In this document: one piece after another, positions 17,304-27,761 of the stretch
How positions within the stretch are numbered: the stretch's first letter is position 1
How the letters are laid out: each line of letters begins with the position of its first letter
Translations under genes and position numbers: made by a program
Assembly: GCF_003477525.1 (NCBI RefSeq)
Contig: NZ_QUDO01000014.1
Span: 23,863-87,862 of the forward strand
Direction of reading: 5' to 3'
From: Ruminococcus sp. AF41-9
GTDB taxonomy: Bacteria > Bacillota > Clostridia > Lachnospirales > Lachnospiraceae
DNA length: 64,000 nt
Notes under the pieces: generated by a model
Told to the model about the DNA's origin: nothing
What the model saw: only the letters and a program-made list of their open reading frames with translations
Database searches by the model: none

Positions 17304-20228
17304 ATGAACAAAGACAATTTGACAGCTTATGAAGTTGTGACAGAAGAAGAACTGACAGACATCCATTCCAGAGGCTGGCTTCTGCGTCATAAGAAAACCG
17401 GTGCAAGAGTTATGCTGATCGAGAATGAGGATGAGAATAAAGTATTTAACATTGCATTCCGGACGCCGCCTAAGGACAGTACCGGTGTGGCACATATTCT
17501 GGAGCACAGTGTACTCTGTGGATCTAAGGAATTTCCGTTAAAAGATCCTTTTGTGGAACTGGTAAAAGGTTCTCTGAATACGTTCCTGAATGCCATGACT
17601 TATCCGGACAAGACCTGCTATCCTGTGGCAAGCTGTAATGATCAGGATTTCCAGAATCTGATGCATGTGTATCTGGATGCGGTATTTTATCCGGACATCT
17701 ATAAGAGAGAAGAGATTTTCCGTCAGGAAGGATGGAATTACCATCTGGAGCAGCCAGAAGGACCACTGAAATATAATGGTGTGGTATATAACGAAATGAA
17801 AGGTGCATTTTCTTCCCCGGACGAGGTTCTGGAGCGTGAGATCATGAACCATCTGTTCCCGGATACCACTTATGGCTGTGAATCCGGTGGTGACCCGAAG
17901 AATATTCCGGATTTAAGTTATGAGAATTTCCTGAATTTCCACAGAACTTACTATCATCCGTCCAACAGTTATATCTACCTGTATGGAAACATGGATATGG
18001 AGGAGAAACTGGCATTTCTGGATGAGCATTATCTGTCCCATTTTGATTATCTGGATGTGGATTCCACGATCCAGGAGCAGAAGGCATTTGAGAGCTGCCA
18101 GGATGTGAGACTGGAGTATCCGGTGGCTGAGAATGAAGGCGAGGAAGACAACACTTATCTTTCCTACAATATGGTTGCCGGAAATGCCGTGGACAGTCAG
18201 ATGGCGATGGCATTTGAAGTGCTGGACTATGCACTGTTAAGCGCACCGGGAGCACCGCTGAAACAGGCACTTCTGGATGCAAAGATTGGTAAGGATATCT
18301 ATGGATCCTATGATGACGGAATCCTTCAGCCGTATTTTACCATTGTGGCAAAAGGCTCCAATCCGGATAAAAAAGAGCAGTTTGTGTCTGTGATCAGACA
18401 GGTGCTTGGAGATATCGTAAAGAATGGTATTGACCAGAAAGCTGTGGAAGCGGGAATCAATTACTTTGAATTCCGTTACCGTGAAGCGGATTTCTCTTCT
18501 TATCCGAAGGGGCTGATGTACAGTCTGGATATTCTGGGAGACTGGCTTTATGAGGAAGCGCATCCGTTTGCACAGGTACAGCAGCTTGCAGTGTTTGAAA
18601 ACCTGAAAAAGGCAGTGAAGGAAGGTTATTTCGAAGAACTGATCCGCAAATATCTGCTGGAAAATCCGCATGGCTGTGTCCTGACTCTTCTGCCGAAGAA
18701 AGGTCTGGCAGCACAGAGAGAGAAAGAACTGGAAGAGAAACTGGAAGCCTACAGAAGCAGTCTTTCTGATGAAGAACTGAACGCAATGGTGGAGAGAACC
18801 AAAGCACTGGAAGCTTATCAGGAAGCAGAGGAAGATCCGGAAGCTCTGAAGTGCATTCCGATGTTGAAGAGAAGTGACATTAAGAAAGAGGCAGGAACGT
18901 TTGTCAATGAGGAACTGTCCGTGGATGACAGCCTGTTCCTGTATCATGATGTATGCACCAATGGAATCGGATATGTGGATCTGATGTTTAAGACAGACAG
19001 CATCGCACCGGAACAGATTCCTTATCTTGGCCTGCTGAAATCTGTGCTTGGCTATGTGGATACAGAACATTACACTTATGGCGAACTTTTCAATGAGATC
19101 AATGCCAGCACCGGCGGTATTAACTGTGGAGTGGAAGTCTTTGACAGAGCAGATTCCACAGATGCGTTCCAGGCAATGTTTTCTGTGAGAGGAAAAGCCC
19201 TCTATCCGAAGCTGGACTTCCTGTTTGAGATGGTGGAGGAGATTTTAAATACCTCTAAACTGGATGATACCAAGCGCCTCTATGAGATCATTGCCGCTGT
19301 GAAATCCCGTGCACAGGTCAGCCTGACAGGTGCCGGACATTCTACCGCAGTGCTCAGATCAACGGCTTATTCTTCTTCTATGGCAGCTTTCCAGGATGAG
19401 ATGGCAGGAATCGGATATTATCAGTTTATTGAGAAACTGGAGAAAGATTTTGACCAGAGAAAAGAAGAAACTGTGAAAGAACTCCGCAAACTTATGAAGG
19501 AAATCCTCAGACCGGAGAACTTTATGATCAGTTATACAGGTGAGAGAGAATCTCTGGAGACTGTGAAAAAGCTGGCTGCTTCTGTGAAAGCCGGATTGTG
19601 TACAGAGCCTGTGGAAAAATCTCAGGAAAAACTGATCTGCGTAAAGAAAAACGAAGGATTCAAGACTTCCGGACAGGTACAGTATGTGGCTCAGACCGGA
19701 AACTTTAAGAAAAAAGGTCTGGAATATACCGGAGCACTGGAGATTCTGAAAGTAATTTTAAGTTATGATTATCTGTGGATCAATCTGCGTGTGAAAGGCG
19801 GCGCTTATGGCTGCATGAGCGGATTCAAGAGAAACGGAGAGAGCTATCTGGTATCTTACCGTGATCCGCATCTGAAACGTACTCTGGACGTATATAAGGG
19901 AATCCCGGACTATATCAGAAACTTCCAGGCAGACGAACGTGACATGACCAAATATGTGATCGGAACCATCAGCGGCAAAGATGTTCCGAAGACACCACAG
20001 ATGAAGGGTGCTGTTTCCAAGAATGCTTATTTTTGCGGTGTGACAGAAGAAATGATCCAGAAAGAGAGAGATCAGATCCTGAATGCTTCTGTGGAAGACA
20101 TCCATGCGCTGGCAGAGATCATTGAGGCTGTTCTTGCAGCAGACCAGATCTGCGTTGTGGGAAGCGAAAGCAAGGTATCAGAGGCTTCTGATGTGTTAAT
20201 GGAAGTGAAGTCATTGATTAACTGCTAA
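17304..20228 (+). CDS. M16C zinc metallopeptidase, presequence-protease type
   Basis: A large cytoplasmic zinc peptidase of the insulinase superfamily that degrades peptides inside a closed chamber. The start at 17304 has TTGGAGGA just upstream. The inverted zinc motif is H64-I-L-E67-H68 (GVAHILEHSVLCGS), and EMKGAFSSPDEVLERE downstream supplies the distal glutamate region. The 974-residue length and four-domain layout in a single chain match the M16C (PreP/CymA-like) subfamily: active N-terminal half, linker rich in Glu/Lys around residues 470-530, inactive C-terminal half, and the substrate-binding RVKGGAYGCMSGFKRNGE near the end. Confidence 0.93.
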   Translation: MNKDNLTAYEVVTEEELTDIHSRGWLLRHKKTGARVMLIENEDENKVFNIAFRTPPKDSTGVAHILEHSVLCGSKEFPLKDPFVELVKGSLNTFLNAMTYPDKTCYPVASCNDQDFQNLMHVYLDAVFYPDIYKREEIFRQEGWNYHLEQPEGPLKYNGVVYNEMKGAFSSPDEVLEREIMNHLFPDTTYGCESGGDPKNIPDLSYENFLNFHRTYYHPSNSYIYLYGNMDMEEKLAFLDEHYLSHFDYLDVDSTIQEQKAFESCQDVRLEYPVAENEGEEDNTYLSYNMVAGNAVDSQMAMAFEVLDYALLSAPGAPLKQALLDAKIGKDIYGSYDDGILQPYFTIVAKGSNPDKKEQFVSVIRQVLGDIVKNGIDQKAVEAGINYFEFRYREADFSSYPKGLMYSLDILGDWLYEEAHPFAQVQQLAVFENLKKAVKEGYFEELIRKYLLENPHGCVLTLLPKKGLAAQREKELEEKLEAYRSSLSDEELNAMVERTKALEAYQEAEEDPEALKCIPMLKRSDIKKEAGTFVNEELSVDDSLFLYHDVCTNGIGYVDLMFKTDSIAPEQIPYLGLLKSVLGYVDTEHYTYGELFNEINASTGGINCGVEVFDRADSTDAFQAMFSVRGKALYPKLDFLFEMVEEILNTSKLDDTKRLYEIIAAVKSRAQVSLTGAGHSTAVLRSTAYSSSMAAFQDEMAGIGYYQFIEKLEKDFDQRKEETVKELRKLMKEILRPENFMISYTGERESLETVKKLAASVKAGLCTEPVEKSQEKLICVKKNEGFKTSGQVQYVAQTGNFKKKGLEYTGALEILKVILSYDYLWINLRVKGGAYGCMSGFKRNGESYLVSYRDPHLKRTLDVYKGIPDYIRNFQADERDMTKYVIGTISGKDVPKTPQMKGAVSKNAYFCGVTEEMIQKERDQILNASVEDIHALAEIIEAVLAADQICVVGSESKVSEASDVLMEVKSLINC

Positions 20229-20286
20229 AGAGAATAGAAATATGATGGGAATTGCGGGGAGCGTTTTACAGCGAAGCAATTTACAG

Positions 20287-20323
20287 ATATGGTGTCAGGG
20301 AAATGTTTTCCCTGATACCGTAT
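20287..20323. other. Hairpin between the M16 peptidase gene and era
   Basis: Bases 20287-20300 (atatggtgtcaggg) pair with 20310-20323 (ccctgataccgtat), a 14-bp stem with one weak pair and a 9-base loop. There is no T run on either strand, so it is a poor terminator. It may be a processing or 3'-end stabilising structure. Confidence 0.5.
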
Positions 20324-20373
20324 CATACTGATATTCATATGATTTGAGAAAAAACTGGTAAGGAAAAATAAGA

Positions 20374-21282
20374 ATGAATGAAAATTTTAAATCCGGATTT
20401 GTAGCGATCATCGGACGTCCGAATGTAGGAAAATCCACACTGATGAATCATCTGATCGGACAGAAGATCGCAATCACATCCAAGAAACCACAGACAACCA
20501 GAAACCGTATTCAGACTGTGTATACCTGCGAGGAGGGGCAGATCGTATTCCTTGATACTCCGGGTATCCATAAGGCAAAGAACAAACTTGGTGAATACAT
20601 GGTTCAGGTGGCAGAAAGAACGTTAAAAGAAGTAGATGCCATTATGTGGCTGGTAGAGCCGAGTACTTTTATCGGGGCAGGAGAGCGTCACATCGCAGAA
20701 CAGCTTCAGAATATCGGAGTTCCGGTAATCCTGATCATCAATAAGATTGATACGGTTTCCAAAGAGGAAATCCTTCCGGCAATCGATACCTACCGTAAAG
20801 TGTGTGATTTCGCGGAGATCATTCCGTGTTCTGCACTGCGCGGACAGAATACGCAGGATATTATCGGATGTATTCTGAAATATCTGCCGTATGGTCCTAT
20901 GTTCTATGATGAAGATACTGTAACAGACCAGCCACAGCGTCAGATCGTAGCAGAAGTGATCCGTGAGAAGGCTCTTCATGCACTGGATGCAGAGATTCCG
21001 CATGGAATCGCAGTTGCCATTGACCAGATGAAAACACGCCCGGGCAAAAAGCCGATCGTGGATATTGACGCGACGATCATCTGTGAGAGAGAATCCCATA
21101 AAGGAATCATCATCGGCAAACAGGGGGCCATGTTAAAGAAGATCGGCAGCAATGCCCGCTATGAGATCGAGCGTATGCTGGAATCCAAAGTAAACCTGAA
21201 ACTCTGGGTAAAAGTCAAGAAAGACTGGAGAGACAGTGATTTCCTGATCAAGAACTTTGGATATGATAAAAAAGAAATCTGA
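20374..21282 (+). CDS. era: GTPase Era
   Basis: Era binds 16S rRNA and acts in 30S subunit maturation. The 302-residue protein has G1 GRPNVGKST (residues 14-22), TTRNRIQT as switch I, G3 DTPGIHKAK, G4 NKID (LIINKIDTVS) and G5 SALRGQN, then the C-terminal KH RNA-binding domain with GKQGAMLKKIGSNARYEIE. It is followed closely by recO, a common Firmicute pairing. An AAGGAAAAATAAG site precedes the ATG. Confidence 0.98.
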   Translation: MNENFKSGFVAIIGRPNVGKSTLMNHLIGQKIAITSKKPQTTRNRIQTVYTCEEGQIVFLDTPGIHKAKNKLGEYMVQVAERTLKEVDAIMWLVEPSTFIGAGERHIAEQLQNIGVPVILIINKIDTVSKEEILPAIDTYRKVCDFAEIIPCSALRGQNTQDIIGCILKYLPYGPMFYDEDTVTDQPQRQIVAEVIREKALHALDAEIPHGIAVAIDQMKTRPGKKPIVDIDATIICERESHKGIIIGKQGAMLKKIGSNARYEIERMLESKVNLKLWVKVKKDWRDSDFLIKNFGYDKKEI

Positions 21283-21332
21283 TGAATCAGAAGATATTGA
21301 TGTTGTAAGAAATAAATGAGCAGGAGAGAATA

Positions 21333-22085
21333 ATGAGTGATTTGATAACAGTGCAGGGAGTGGTGCTTTCTGCCATGCCTGTCGGGGAATATGATAAGCG
21401 GATCGTGCTTCTCACCAGAGAAAGGGGAAAGATTTCCGCGTTTGCAAAGGGAGCCCGCCGCCCGAACAGTCCGTTTCTGGCAGCAGCGAATCCGTTTGTG
21501 TTTGGTACGTTTACCCTCTATGAGGGGCGTTCCAGCTATAATCTGAATCAGGTATCGATCACTCATCATTTCGTGGAACTGGCGACGAAACAGCCGGGAA
21601 TTTATTATGGGTATTATTTCCTGGAACTGGCGGACTATTTCGGTCAGGAGGGGACGGATGAGAAAGAATCCATGAATCTCCTGTATGTGACAGTGAAGGC
21701 GCTGCTGAATCCGCATATAGAAGACCGGCTGGTGCGTTGTATTTTTGAGCTTCGCATGATGGCAGCCCAGGGACTCTGCCCTTCGTTGTTTTACTGTGCC
21801 TGCTGCGGCAGGGAGCCACAAGAGGGGGAAGATCTGTTCTTTTCTCAGGCGAGTAACGGGATTCTGGATAAGCGCTGTCTGGGTCCGGGCAAAGATGCCA
21901 GAAGGATTTCCGCTCCTGCCCTGTATGCCATGCAGTATATTGTGACCGCCTCTCTGGGGAAGCTTTATACGTTTACTGTGACAGATGAGGTGCTGCATGA
22001 ACTGGAGAAGCACATACATACCTACATTGCCGCAAACACGGAAAAACGCTTCAAAAGTCTGGAAATTCTGGAAATAATGAGTTGA
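21333..22085 (+). CDS. recO: DNA repair protein RecO
   Basis: RecO anneals ssDNA and helps load RecA with RecR in recombination repair. The 250-residue product has the N-terminal OB fold ([35 protein letters not shown] region), a helical middle, and a C-terminal zinc finger with CACCGREPQ and a later cysteine in [18 protein letters not shown] precedes the ATG. It lies 50 bp after era, and the two are probably one transcript; the glyS promoter starts 7 bp past its stop. Confidence 0.95.
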   Translation: MSDLITVQGVVLSAMPVGEYDKRIVLLTRERGKISAFAKGARRPNSPFLAAANPFVFGTFTLYEGRSSYNLNQVSITHHFVELATKQPGIYYGYYFLELADYFGQEGTDEKESMNLLYVTVKALLNPHIEDRLVRCIFELRMMAAQGLCPSLFYCACCGREPQEGEDLFFSQASNGILDKRCLGPGKDARRISAPALYAMQYIVTASLGKLYTFTVTDEVLHELEKHIHTYIAANTEKRFKSLEILEIMS

Positions 22086-22091
22086 GATACC

Positions 22092-22120
22092 TTGAAAAAG
22101 CGCACGGATACGGTTATAAT
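22092..22120 (+). promoter_or_regulatory. Near-consensus sigma-A promoter of glyS
   Basis: TTGAAA at 22092-22097, 17-bp spacer, TATAAT at 22115-22120. The leader to the glyS ATG is only about 63 bases, too short for a T-box, so tRNA-dependent control is not supported here. Confidence 0.8.
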
Positions 22121-22189
22121 AGCTGTATTCAGGAAGCCGGAATCGGGCTTTCAGGGAATTTGATAAAAAAGAACGAGGAGAAAATAGTC

Positions 22190-23584
22190 ATGGAAAAAAC
22201 AATGGACAAGATCATAGCTCTGGCAAAAGCAAGAGGATTTGTTTACCCGGGTTCTGAAATTTATGGCGGTCTTGCAAATACATGGGATTATGGTAATCTC
22301 GGTGTAGAATTAAAAAATAATGTAAAACGTGCATGGTGGCAGAAATTCATCCAGGAATCCCCATACAACGTAGGCGTTGACTGTGCGATCCTGATGAATC
22401 CGCAGACATGGGTGGCATCCGGACATCTGGGAAGCTTCTCTGACCCGTTGATGGACTGTAAAGAATGTCACGAACGTTTCCGTGCAGATAAGATCATCGA
22501 AGACTTCAGCCAGGAGAACGGCATTGAGCTGGAGAGTTCCGTTGATGGATGGTCACAGGAAGAAATGATGAACTTCATCAAAGATCACAATGTACCGTGT
22601 CCTACCTGTGGCAAACATAACTTTACAGACATCCGTCAGTTCAACCTGATGTTCAAGACATTCCAGGGTGTTACAGAGGATGCGAAGAATACTGTATATT
22701 TAAGACCTGAGACAGCACAGGGTATTTTCGTTAACTTCAAGAATGTTCAGAGAACATCCCGTAAGAAAATTCCGTTTGGTATCGGTCAGATCGGTAAATC
22801 CTTCCGTAACGAGATCACACCGGGCAACTTTACTTTCCGTACCCGTGAGTTCGAGCAGATGGAACTTGAATTCTTCTGTGAGCCGGATACAGACCTTGAG
22901 TGGTTTGCATACTGGAAGAGCTTCTGCCTGAACTGGTTACATTCTCTCGGACTGAAAGATGAAGAAGTTCGTTATCGTGATCATGATGCAGAAGAGTTAA
23001 GCTTCTACAGCAAGGCTACTACAGACGTAGAGTTCCTGTTCCCGTTCGGATGGGGCGAACTGTGGGGAATCGCTGACAGAACAGATTATGACCTGACACA
23101 GCATCAGAACGTATCCGGACAGGATCTGACATACTTTGATGATGAGAAGAAACAGAAATATATTCCATATGTAATTGAGCCGTCACTGGGAGCTGACCGT
23201 GTGGTACTTGCATTCCTGTGCAGTGCATATGATGAAGAAGTTCTGGATGCAGAGAAGAATGACGTTCGTACAGTTCTTCATTTCCATCCGGCACTTGCAC
23301 CTGTTAAGATCGGTGTGCTTCCACTTTCCAAGAAGCTCAACGAAGGTGCAGAGAAGATTTATCAGCAGTTAAGCAAGAAATACAACTGTGAATATGATGA
23401 CCGTGGAAACATCGGTAAACGTTACAGAAGACAGGATGAGATCGGTACTCCGTTCTGCGTAACATACGATTTCGAATCTGAGAACGATGGAGCAGTTACT
23501 ATCCGTGACCGTGATACCATGGAGCAGGTTCGTGTGAAGATTGATGAACTGGATGCATACTTTGCAGATAAGTTTACATTCTAA
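22190..23584 (+). CDS. glyS: Glycyl-tRNA synthetase, single-chain (alpha2) type
   Basis: Charges tRNA-Gly. This is the eukaryote/archaea-like class II form of about 460 residues, not the alpha/beta bacterial form. It starts [38 protein letters not shown]. Class II motif 2 is [16 protein letters not shown] with [14 protein letters not shown], and motif 3 is [14 protein letters not shown]. The central DLRYFDD-like insertion and Cys pairs ([16 protein letters not shown]) suggest a zinc ribbon. The C-terminal anticodon domain starts at [17 protein letters not shown]. The ATG at 22190 has GAGGAG upstream; the longer open frame (22082) would start before the promoter. Confidence 0.96.
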   Translation: MEKTMDKIIALAKARGFVYPGSEIYGGLANTWDYGNLGVELKNNVKRAWWQKFIQESPYNVGVDCAILMNPQTWVASGHLGSFSDPLMDCKECHERFRADKIIEDFSQENGIELESSVDGWSQEEMMNFIKDHNVPCPTCGKHNFTDIRQFNLMFKTFQGVTEDAKNTVYLRPETAQGIFVNFKNVQRTSRKKIPFGIGQIGKSFRNEITPGNFTFRTREFEQMELEFFCEPDTDLEWFAYWKSFCLNWLHSLGLKDEEVRYRDHDAEELSFYSKATTDVEFLFPFGWGELWGIADRTDYDLTQHQNVSGQDLTYFDDEKKQKYIPYVIEPSLGADRVVLAFLCSAYDEEVLDAEKNDVRTVLHFHPALAPVKIGVLPLSKKLNEGAEKIYQQLSKKYNCEYDDRGNIGKRYRRQDEIGTPFCVTYDFESENDGAVTIRDRDTMEQVRVKIDELDAYFADKFTF

Positions 23585-23622
23585 GTCAGCTAAAAATGTT
23601 TGAAAAATAGGATATTAATATA

Positions 23623-23681
23623 AGACAAAGGTGTCGTTGGATCATTGAAAAATGATGGTTAACGGCACTTTTGTCTTTTTT
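23623..23681 (+). terminator. Intrinsic terminator of glyS
   Basis: agacaaaggtgtcgtt pairs with aacggcacttttgtct, then TTTTT. An inner hairpin atcattgaaaaatgat fills the loop. Confidence 0.85.
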
Positions 23682-23789
23682 ACTGAATGAAGATGAAAAA
23701 TATCTGGATGACTTAAAAGGAGTTATTGCTCCGCAGATGAAATTCTCATCTGTTTTGCAATAACTCCCAATGTTTGCTTATGTATGATA

Positions 23790-24404
23790 TCAGTCTTTCT
23801 GTGCCTTCTGGCGGGCAAGTTTCTCGATGATATCAATGCAGGCATCATATCCTAATGTTCCGGTGTCCAGGCAGAGATCATAATCACGGTATCTGCCAAG
23901 ATCATGTTTGGTATAGGTTTTGAAATAGGTTTCACGCATATCGTCAATCTTGTTCAGATATTTACGCGGGTTCTCTTTTCCGTTTAATCCTAACTTCTCA
24001 ATGTGTGCGGTACGGGTATCAACATCTGCATGAAGAAAGATATCCAGACTTGGAATACCGGCCTCACGCAGGATCAGGTTGGAGCAGCGGCCGATCAGAA
24101 TGCAGTCCTGCTGCGCAAGGTGAAGAACCAGTTCTTTCTGTGCGCGGAAAATGGCATCATGGGAACTGGAATAGTTCATGGAATTACCCAGGAAATTATC
24201 CAGAAGTTTTGCACTGCGGCTTAAATTTTCCCCTTCACGTTCAATATCTTCCGCGGAATATCCGCTTCTGGCAGCAGTTTCTCTTACAAAATCCTTGTCA
24301 TAATAAGGAATGCCGAGACGTTCTGAGAGCACTTTTCCGACACTGTGTCCGCCGGCACCGAATTCACGGCTGATCGTGATGATCGGATATATTCGTTTAG
24401 CCAT
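23790..24404 (-). CDS. Cytidylate-kinase-like family protein
   Basis: A 204-residue P-loop kinase-like protein of the family annotated cytidylate kinase-like (PF13189). MAKRIYPIITISREFGAGGHSVGKVLSERLG contains the modified P-loop G-A-G-G-H-S-V-G-K. Later marks are YYDKDFVRETAARSGYS and IGRCSNLILRE. The substrate is unproven; CMP is only suggested by the family name. The start at 24404 has GGAGG 8 bases before it, while an in-frame ATG further upstream (24473) lacks one. It is a single gene facing away from the TRAP operon. Confidence 0.85.
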   Translation of the reverse strand: MAKRIYPIITISREFGAGGHSVGKVLSERLGIPYYDKDFVRETAARSGYSAEDIEREGENLSRSAKLLDNFLGNSMNYSSSHDAIFRAQKELVLHLAQQDCILIGRCSNLILREAGIPSLDIFLHADVDTRTAHIEKLGLNGKENPRKYLNKIDDMRETYFKTYTKHDLGRYRDYDLCLDTGTLGYDACIDIIEKLARQKAQKD

Positions 24405-24549
24405 AGTAAATACCTCCATATGGTTGTGGTTTTTTGTTTCTTTTATTGTAACGTTTTTTTTAACAGTCTTCAATAAATATTTTCATTTTTGGTGAAATAT
24501 GATATAATTTTTAAGATATATATATAATTTGGAAGAAGGAGATGAATCT

Positions 24550-25551
24550 ATGAGAAAAAAAGAGCTTTTCGGAAGCAAAAGAAAAGCAGGCCGGATCGTT
24601 GGTCTGGTTGTATCCCTGGTTCTTGCAGTCAGCCTTCTGAGCGGATGCGGACAGGGGAAAACCCGACTGACATTTGGTACCGGTGGTACTGCAGGTACTT
24701 ATTATTCTTACGGCGGCGTACTCGCCCAGTATATTACGAATAATACAGATACCAAGGTTACGGCTGTTTCCACAGGTGGATCAAAAGCCAATCTGCAGTC
24801 TGTTCAGGACGGGGATTTCCAGCTTGGATTTGTACAGTCTGACGTAATGGCCTATGCATGGAACGGTGTAAGAGCTTTCGAGCAGGATGGAGCGACCCAT
24901 GATTTCAGAACCCTGGGCGGCCTTTATGCAGAGACAGTGCAGTTGTTTACCATGGATCCTGACATCAAAACAGTAGCAGATCTGAAAGGCAAGAGCGTGT
25001 CCATCGGTGCAGGAAACTCAGGTGTATATTTCAATGCATTGGATGTCTTAAATGCAGGCGGTATTACTCTGGATGATATTCATCCGCAGTATCTTTCCTT
25101 TGAGGACAGTAAAGAATCATTAAAGGATGGAAAAATTGACGCAGCGTTTGCTGTTGCGGGGGCGCCTACAACAGCGATCACAGAGCTTGCAACGACCAAC
25201 GGGGTATATCTGATCAATATTGACGGAGAGGTCCGTGATACGATTCTGAACAGTTGTCCGTATTATACCGCCTATCAGATTCCGGCAGGTACTTATCCGG
25301 GACAGGACGAACCGGTGGAGACCATTACTGTTAAGGCGACGATCGTTGTATCTGAGAGCCTGGATGATGATATTGTCTACGATATGACTGCTGCTATCTT
25401 TGATCATGCAGATGAGATTGCATCCGAGAATGCAAAGGGAGCCGAACTTTCCCTGGAAAATGCCACTACAGGTATGACAATACCGTTCCATGAAGGCGCT
25501 GCACGTTACTATGCAGAGCACGGAATCACAGTTGACACGAAAGGGGAATAG
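24550..25551 (+). CDS. TAXI-family TRAP transporter substrate-binding lipoprotein
   Basis: An extracellular substrate-binding lipoprotein that feeds a TRAP permease. The N-terminus has basic residues, a hydrophobic core (VGLVVSLVLAVSLL) and a lipobox LLSGC with Cys33. The mature part shows the TAXI pattern LTFGTGGTAGTYYSYGGVLA, then LQSVQDGDFQLGFVQSDVM and VSIGAGNSGVYFNALDVL. The ligand cannot be told; TAXI proteins are often linked to dicarboxylates or amino acids. The start at 24550 has GAAGGAGA upstream; a TATAAT at 24503-24508 may be its -10 box, with a poor -35. The permease gene follows 5 bp later. Confidence 0.93.
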   Translation: MRKKELFGSKRKAGRIVGLVVSLVLAVSLLSGCGQGKTRLTFGTGGTAGTYYSYGGVLAQYITNNTDTKVTAVSTGGSKANLQSVQDGDFQLGFVQSDVMAYAWNGVRAFEQDGATHDFRTLGGLYAETVQLFTMDPDIKTVADLKGKSVSIGAGNSGVYFNALDVLNAGGITLDDIHPQYLSFEDSKESLKDGKIDAAFAVAGAPTTAITELATTNGVYLINIDGEVRDTILNSCPYYTAYQIPAGTYPGQDEPVETITVKATIVVSESLDDDIVYDMTAAIFDHADEIASENAKGAELSLENATTGMTIPFHEGAARYYAEHGITVDTKGE

Positions 25552-25556
25552 CCGGT

Positions 25557-27521
25557 ATGAAAGAAAATAAGAGTAAAAAAGTAAATACATCCCCGGCAGG
25601 ACAGGCAGATGCGGCCAGTGAAGCTGATGTAGATGCGGTCATGAAGAAATACGACCGTGAGTCAAATGTCCGTGTATGGACAGGAAAATATAAACTGGCT
25701 ACCCGCGGGATTCTGATCGCGTTTTCATTATGGTGTATTTATGTAACGCTTTTTGCAACATTCCTGGAAGAGATCCGACTGACATCTTTCCTCGGACTGG
25801 TCGTTCTGATCGGATTTCTGACCTATCCTGCAAAGAAGGGTGATATCAGAGAGAACTATATGCCGATCGGTGATATTATTTTTATGCTGCTTGGCACAGG
25901 CGCGTTTCTGTATTTCACTTTTAATGCAAATAAGATCATCAATCAGGGTACCAGATTTGAAACGTATCAGATCATTATAGGTATTATCGGTATTCTGGCA
26001 CTGGTTGAGCTTACCAGACGATGCGTGGGTCTGCCAATCCTGATCGTGGCAGGAGTTTTCCTGATCTATGCACTGGCTGTAGGACTTACAAACCCGGAAT
26101 TTTTTGGCAGGGTGAAATTCCTGGTGCGTAACCTTTTCTATACAAAAGAGGGTATTTTCTCCACGCCGGTGAATGTGTGCTCCAAGTATATTGTTGTATT
26201 TATTATTTTCGGTGCGTTCCTCGAGAGAACAGGAATCTCCAATTTCTTTATCCAGCTTGCAAACTGTGTAGCCGGAAAATATGCAGGTGGTCCTGCAAAG
26301 GTTGCAGTTATCAGTTCTGCTCTCTGCGGAATGGTTTCCGGTTCTTCTGTAGGTAATACCGTTACCACAGGTTCTGTTACCATCCCGATGATGAAAGAAA
26401 CCGGATACAAACCGGAGTTTGCCGGTGCTGTTGAGGCTGCTTCCTCTACAGGCGGACAGATCATGCCTCCGATCATGGGTGCTGCTGCATTCCTGATGGC
26501 AGACTTTGTAGGTGTTCCGTATTCACAGATTATTGTCAGAGCAATCCTGCCGGCAATCCTGTATTTCGCAGGAATCTTTATCGCAGTACATCTGGAAGCC
26601 AAGAAACTGGGACTTTCCGGTATTCCGAAGGAAGAACTTCCGGTATTTAAGATCCTGATCCGAAAGATTTACCTGCTGTTACCGCTGGTTATGCTGGTTG
26701 TCTGGGTATCCGGAAACTACATGACCATGCAGAAAGCTGCAAGCTATGCGATCATTCTTTCTATCGTGGTAAGTCTGTTTGACAAAGAGAACAGAATCAG
26801 TGTTTCCAAGTGTCTGGATGCGCTGGAAGCAGGCGGCAGAGGCGTTATTTCCGTAGCAGTAGCCTGCGGCGTTGCAGGTATTATCTCCGGTTCCATCACT
26901 ATGACAGGTCTTGCAAATGACCTGATCAACGGAATCATCGGTGTTGCAAACGGAAGACTGATCATCGCACTGTTCCTTACAATGCTTTGCTGTATCGTAC
27001 TTGGTATGGGCGTTCCGACAACTGCGAACTACTGTATTATGGCAGCAACCTGTGCACCGATCCTGGTTCGTATGGGAGTGCCGATCCTGGCAGCCCACTT
27101 CTTCGTATTTTACTTTGGTATCGTAGCAGATATCACACCGCCGGTAGCACTTGCCGCCTATGCTGGTTCTGCGATTGCGAAGTCAAACCCGATGAAAACT
27201 GCATTTACGGCTTCCAAGCTGGCAATTGCAGTATTTATCGTACCGTATGTATTCTGCTTTAACCCGTCAATGCTTCTGATTGATACCACTGCTGTCAGTG
27301 TAGTTCAGATCTTTATCACTTCACTGATCGGTGTATTTGGTCTGTCAGCATCACTGGAAGGCTATCTGTTCAGAAAAATGCCGGTACTGATTCGTATTAT
27401 GCTGGCTGTAGGAGGACTGATGCTGATCGATCCGACTCTTATGACAGATATTGTGGGAATCCTTCTTATTGTAGCTGGATGTGCATGGCAGAAAATGCAG
27501 CAGAATAAGGCTGTAGCATAA
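25557..27521 (+). CDS. TRAP transporter permease, fused small and large subunits
   Basis: The integral membrane part of a sodium-dependent TRAP importer. At 654 residues it carries about 4 N-terminal helices (DctQ-like part, residues about 45-165) fused to a large DctM-like part, the form that pairs with TAXI binding proteins. Typical motifs are SALCGMVSGSSVGNTVTTGSVTIPMMKETGY and EAASSTGGQIMPPIMGAAAFLMADF, then GMGVPTTANYCIMAATCAPIL and PPVALAAYAGSAIAKSNPMKT. It sits 5 bp after the binding protein gene and is followed by a terminator, so the two form a complete operon. Confidence 0.95.
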   Translation: MKENKSKKVNTSPAGQADAASEADVDAVMKKYDRESNVRVWTGKYKLATRGILIAFSLWCIYVTLFATFLEEIRLTSFLGLVVLIGFLTYPAKKGDIRENYMPIGDIIFMLLGTGAFLYFTFNANKIINQGTRFETYQIIIGIIGILALVELTRRCVGLPILIVAGVFLIYALAVGLTNPEFFGRVKFLVRNLFYTKEGIFSTPVNVCSKYIVVFIIFGAFLERTGISNFFIQLANCVAGKYAGGPAKVAVISSALCGMVSGSSVGNTVTTGSVTIPMMKETGYKPEFAGAVEAASSTGGQIMPPIMGAAAFLMADFVGVPYSQIIVRAILPAILYFAGIFIAVHLEAKKLGLSGIPKEELPVFKILIRKIYLLLPLVMLVVWVSGNYMTMQKAASYAIILSIVVSLFDKENRISVSKCLDALEAGGRGVISVAVACGVAGIISGSITMTGLANDLINGIIGVANGRLIIALFLTMLCCIVLGMGVPTTANYCIMAATCAPILVRMGVPILAAHFFVFYFGIVADITPPVALAAYAGSAIAKSNPMKTAFTASKLAIAVFIVPYVFCFNPSMLLIDTTAVSVVQIFITSLIGVFGLSASLEGYLFRKMPVLIRIMLAVGGLMLIDPTLMTDIVGILLIVAGCAWQKMQQNKAVA

Positions 27522-27549
27522 TAAGTTGAATTGTTTTAACTGAATTAGC

Positions 27550-27592
27550 AAAGTCCTCTGTTTCTATTGCTATAGATGCAGAGGACTTTTTT
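27550..27592 (+). terminator. Intrinsic terminator of the TRAP operon
   Basis: aaagtcctctg pairs with cagaggacttt (11 bp), followed by TTT. Confidence 0.85.
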
Positions 27593-27676
27593 GATATAGA
27601 GGAAGAAATAAATTACGGATTGTGAAAATCCGCCTGACTGTATATTTGATAATTGAGTTATTCTTATGAAGAACAT

Positions 27677-27724
27677 AAAAAATCCGCCAGAATATTTAGA
27701 AAAATATTTCGGCGGATTCTTTTG
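27677..27724 (-). terminator. Terminator downstream of rfbD
   Basis: aaaatccgcc and ggcggatt-ctttt pair around gaatatttagaaaaatattt; on the minus strand the stem ends in a T run. It could act in both directions. Confidence 0.75.
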
Positions 27725-27761
27725 CATAAATCTTAGATTGCTTATTTTCAACTGAGATGAT

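Noticed and set aside
22121..22189. T-box leader of glyS
   Set aside because: The leader is only about 63 bases and contains no T-box sequence or terminator.
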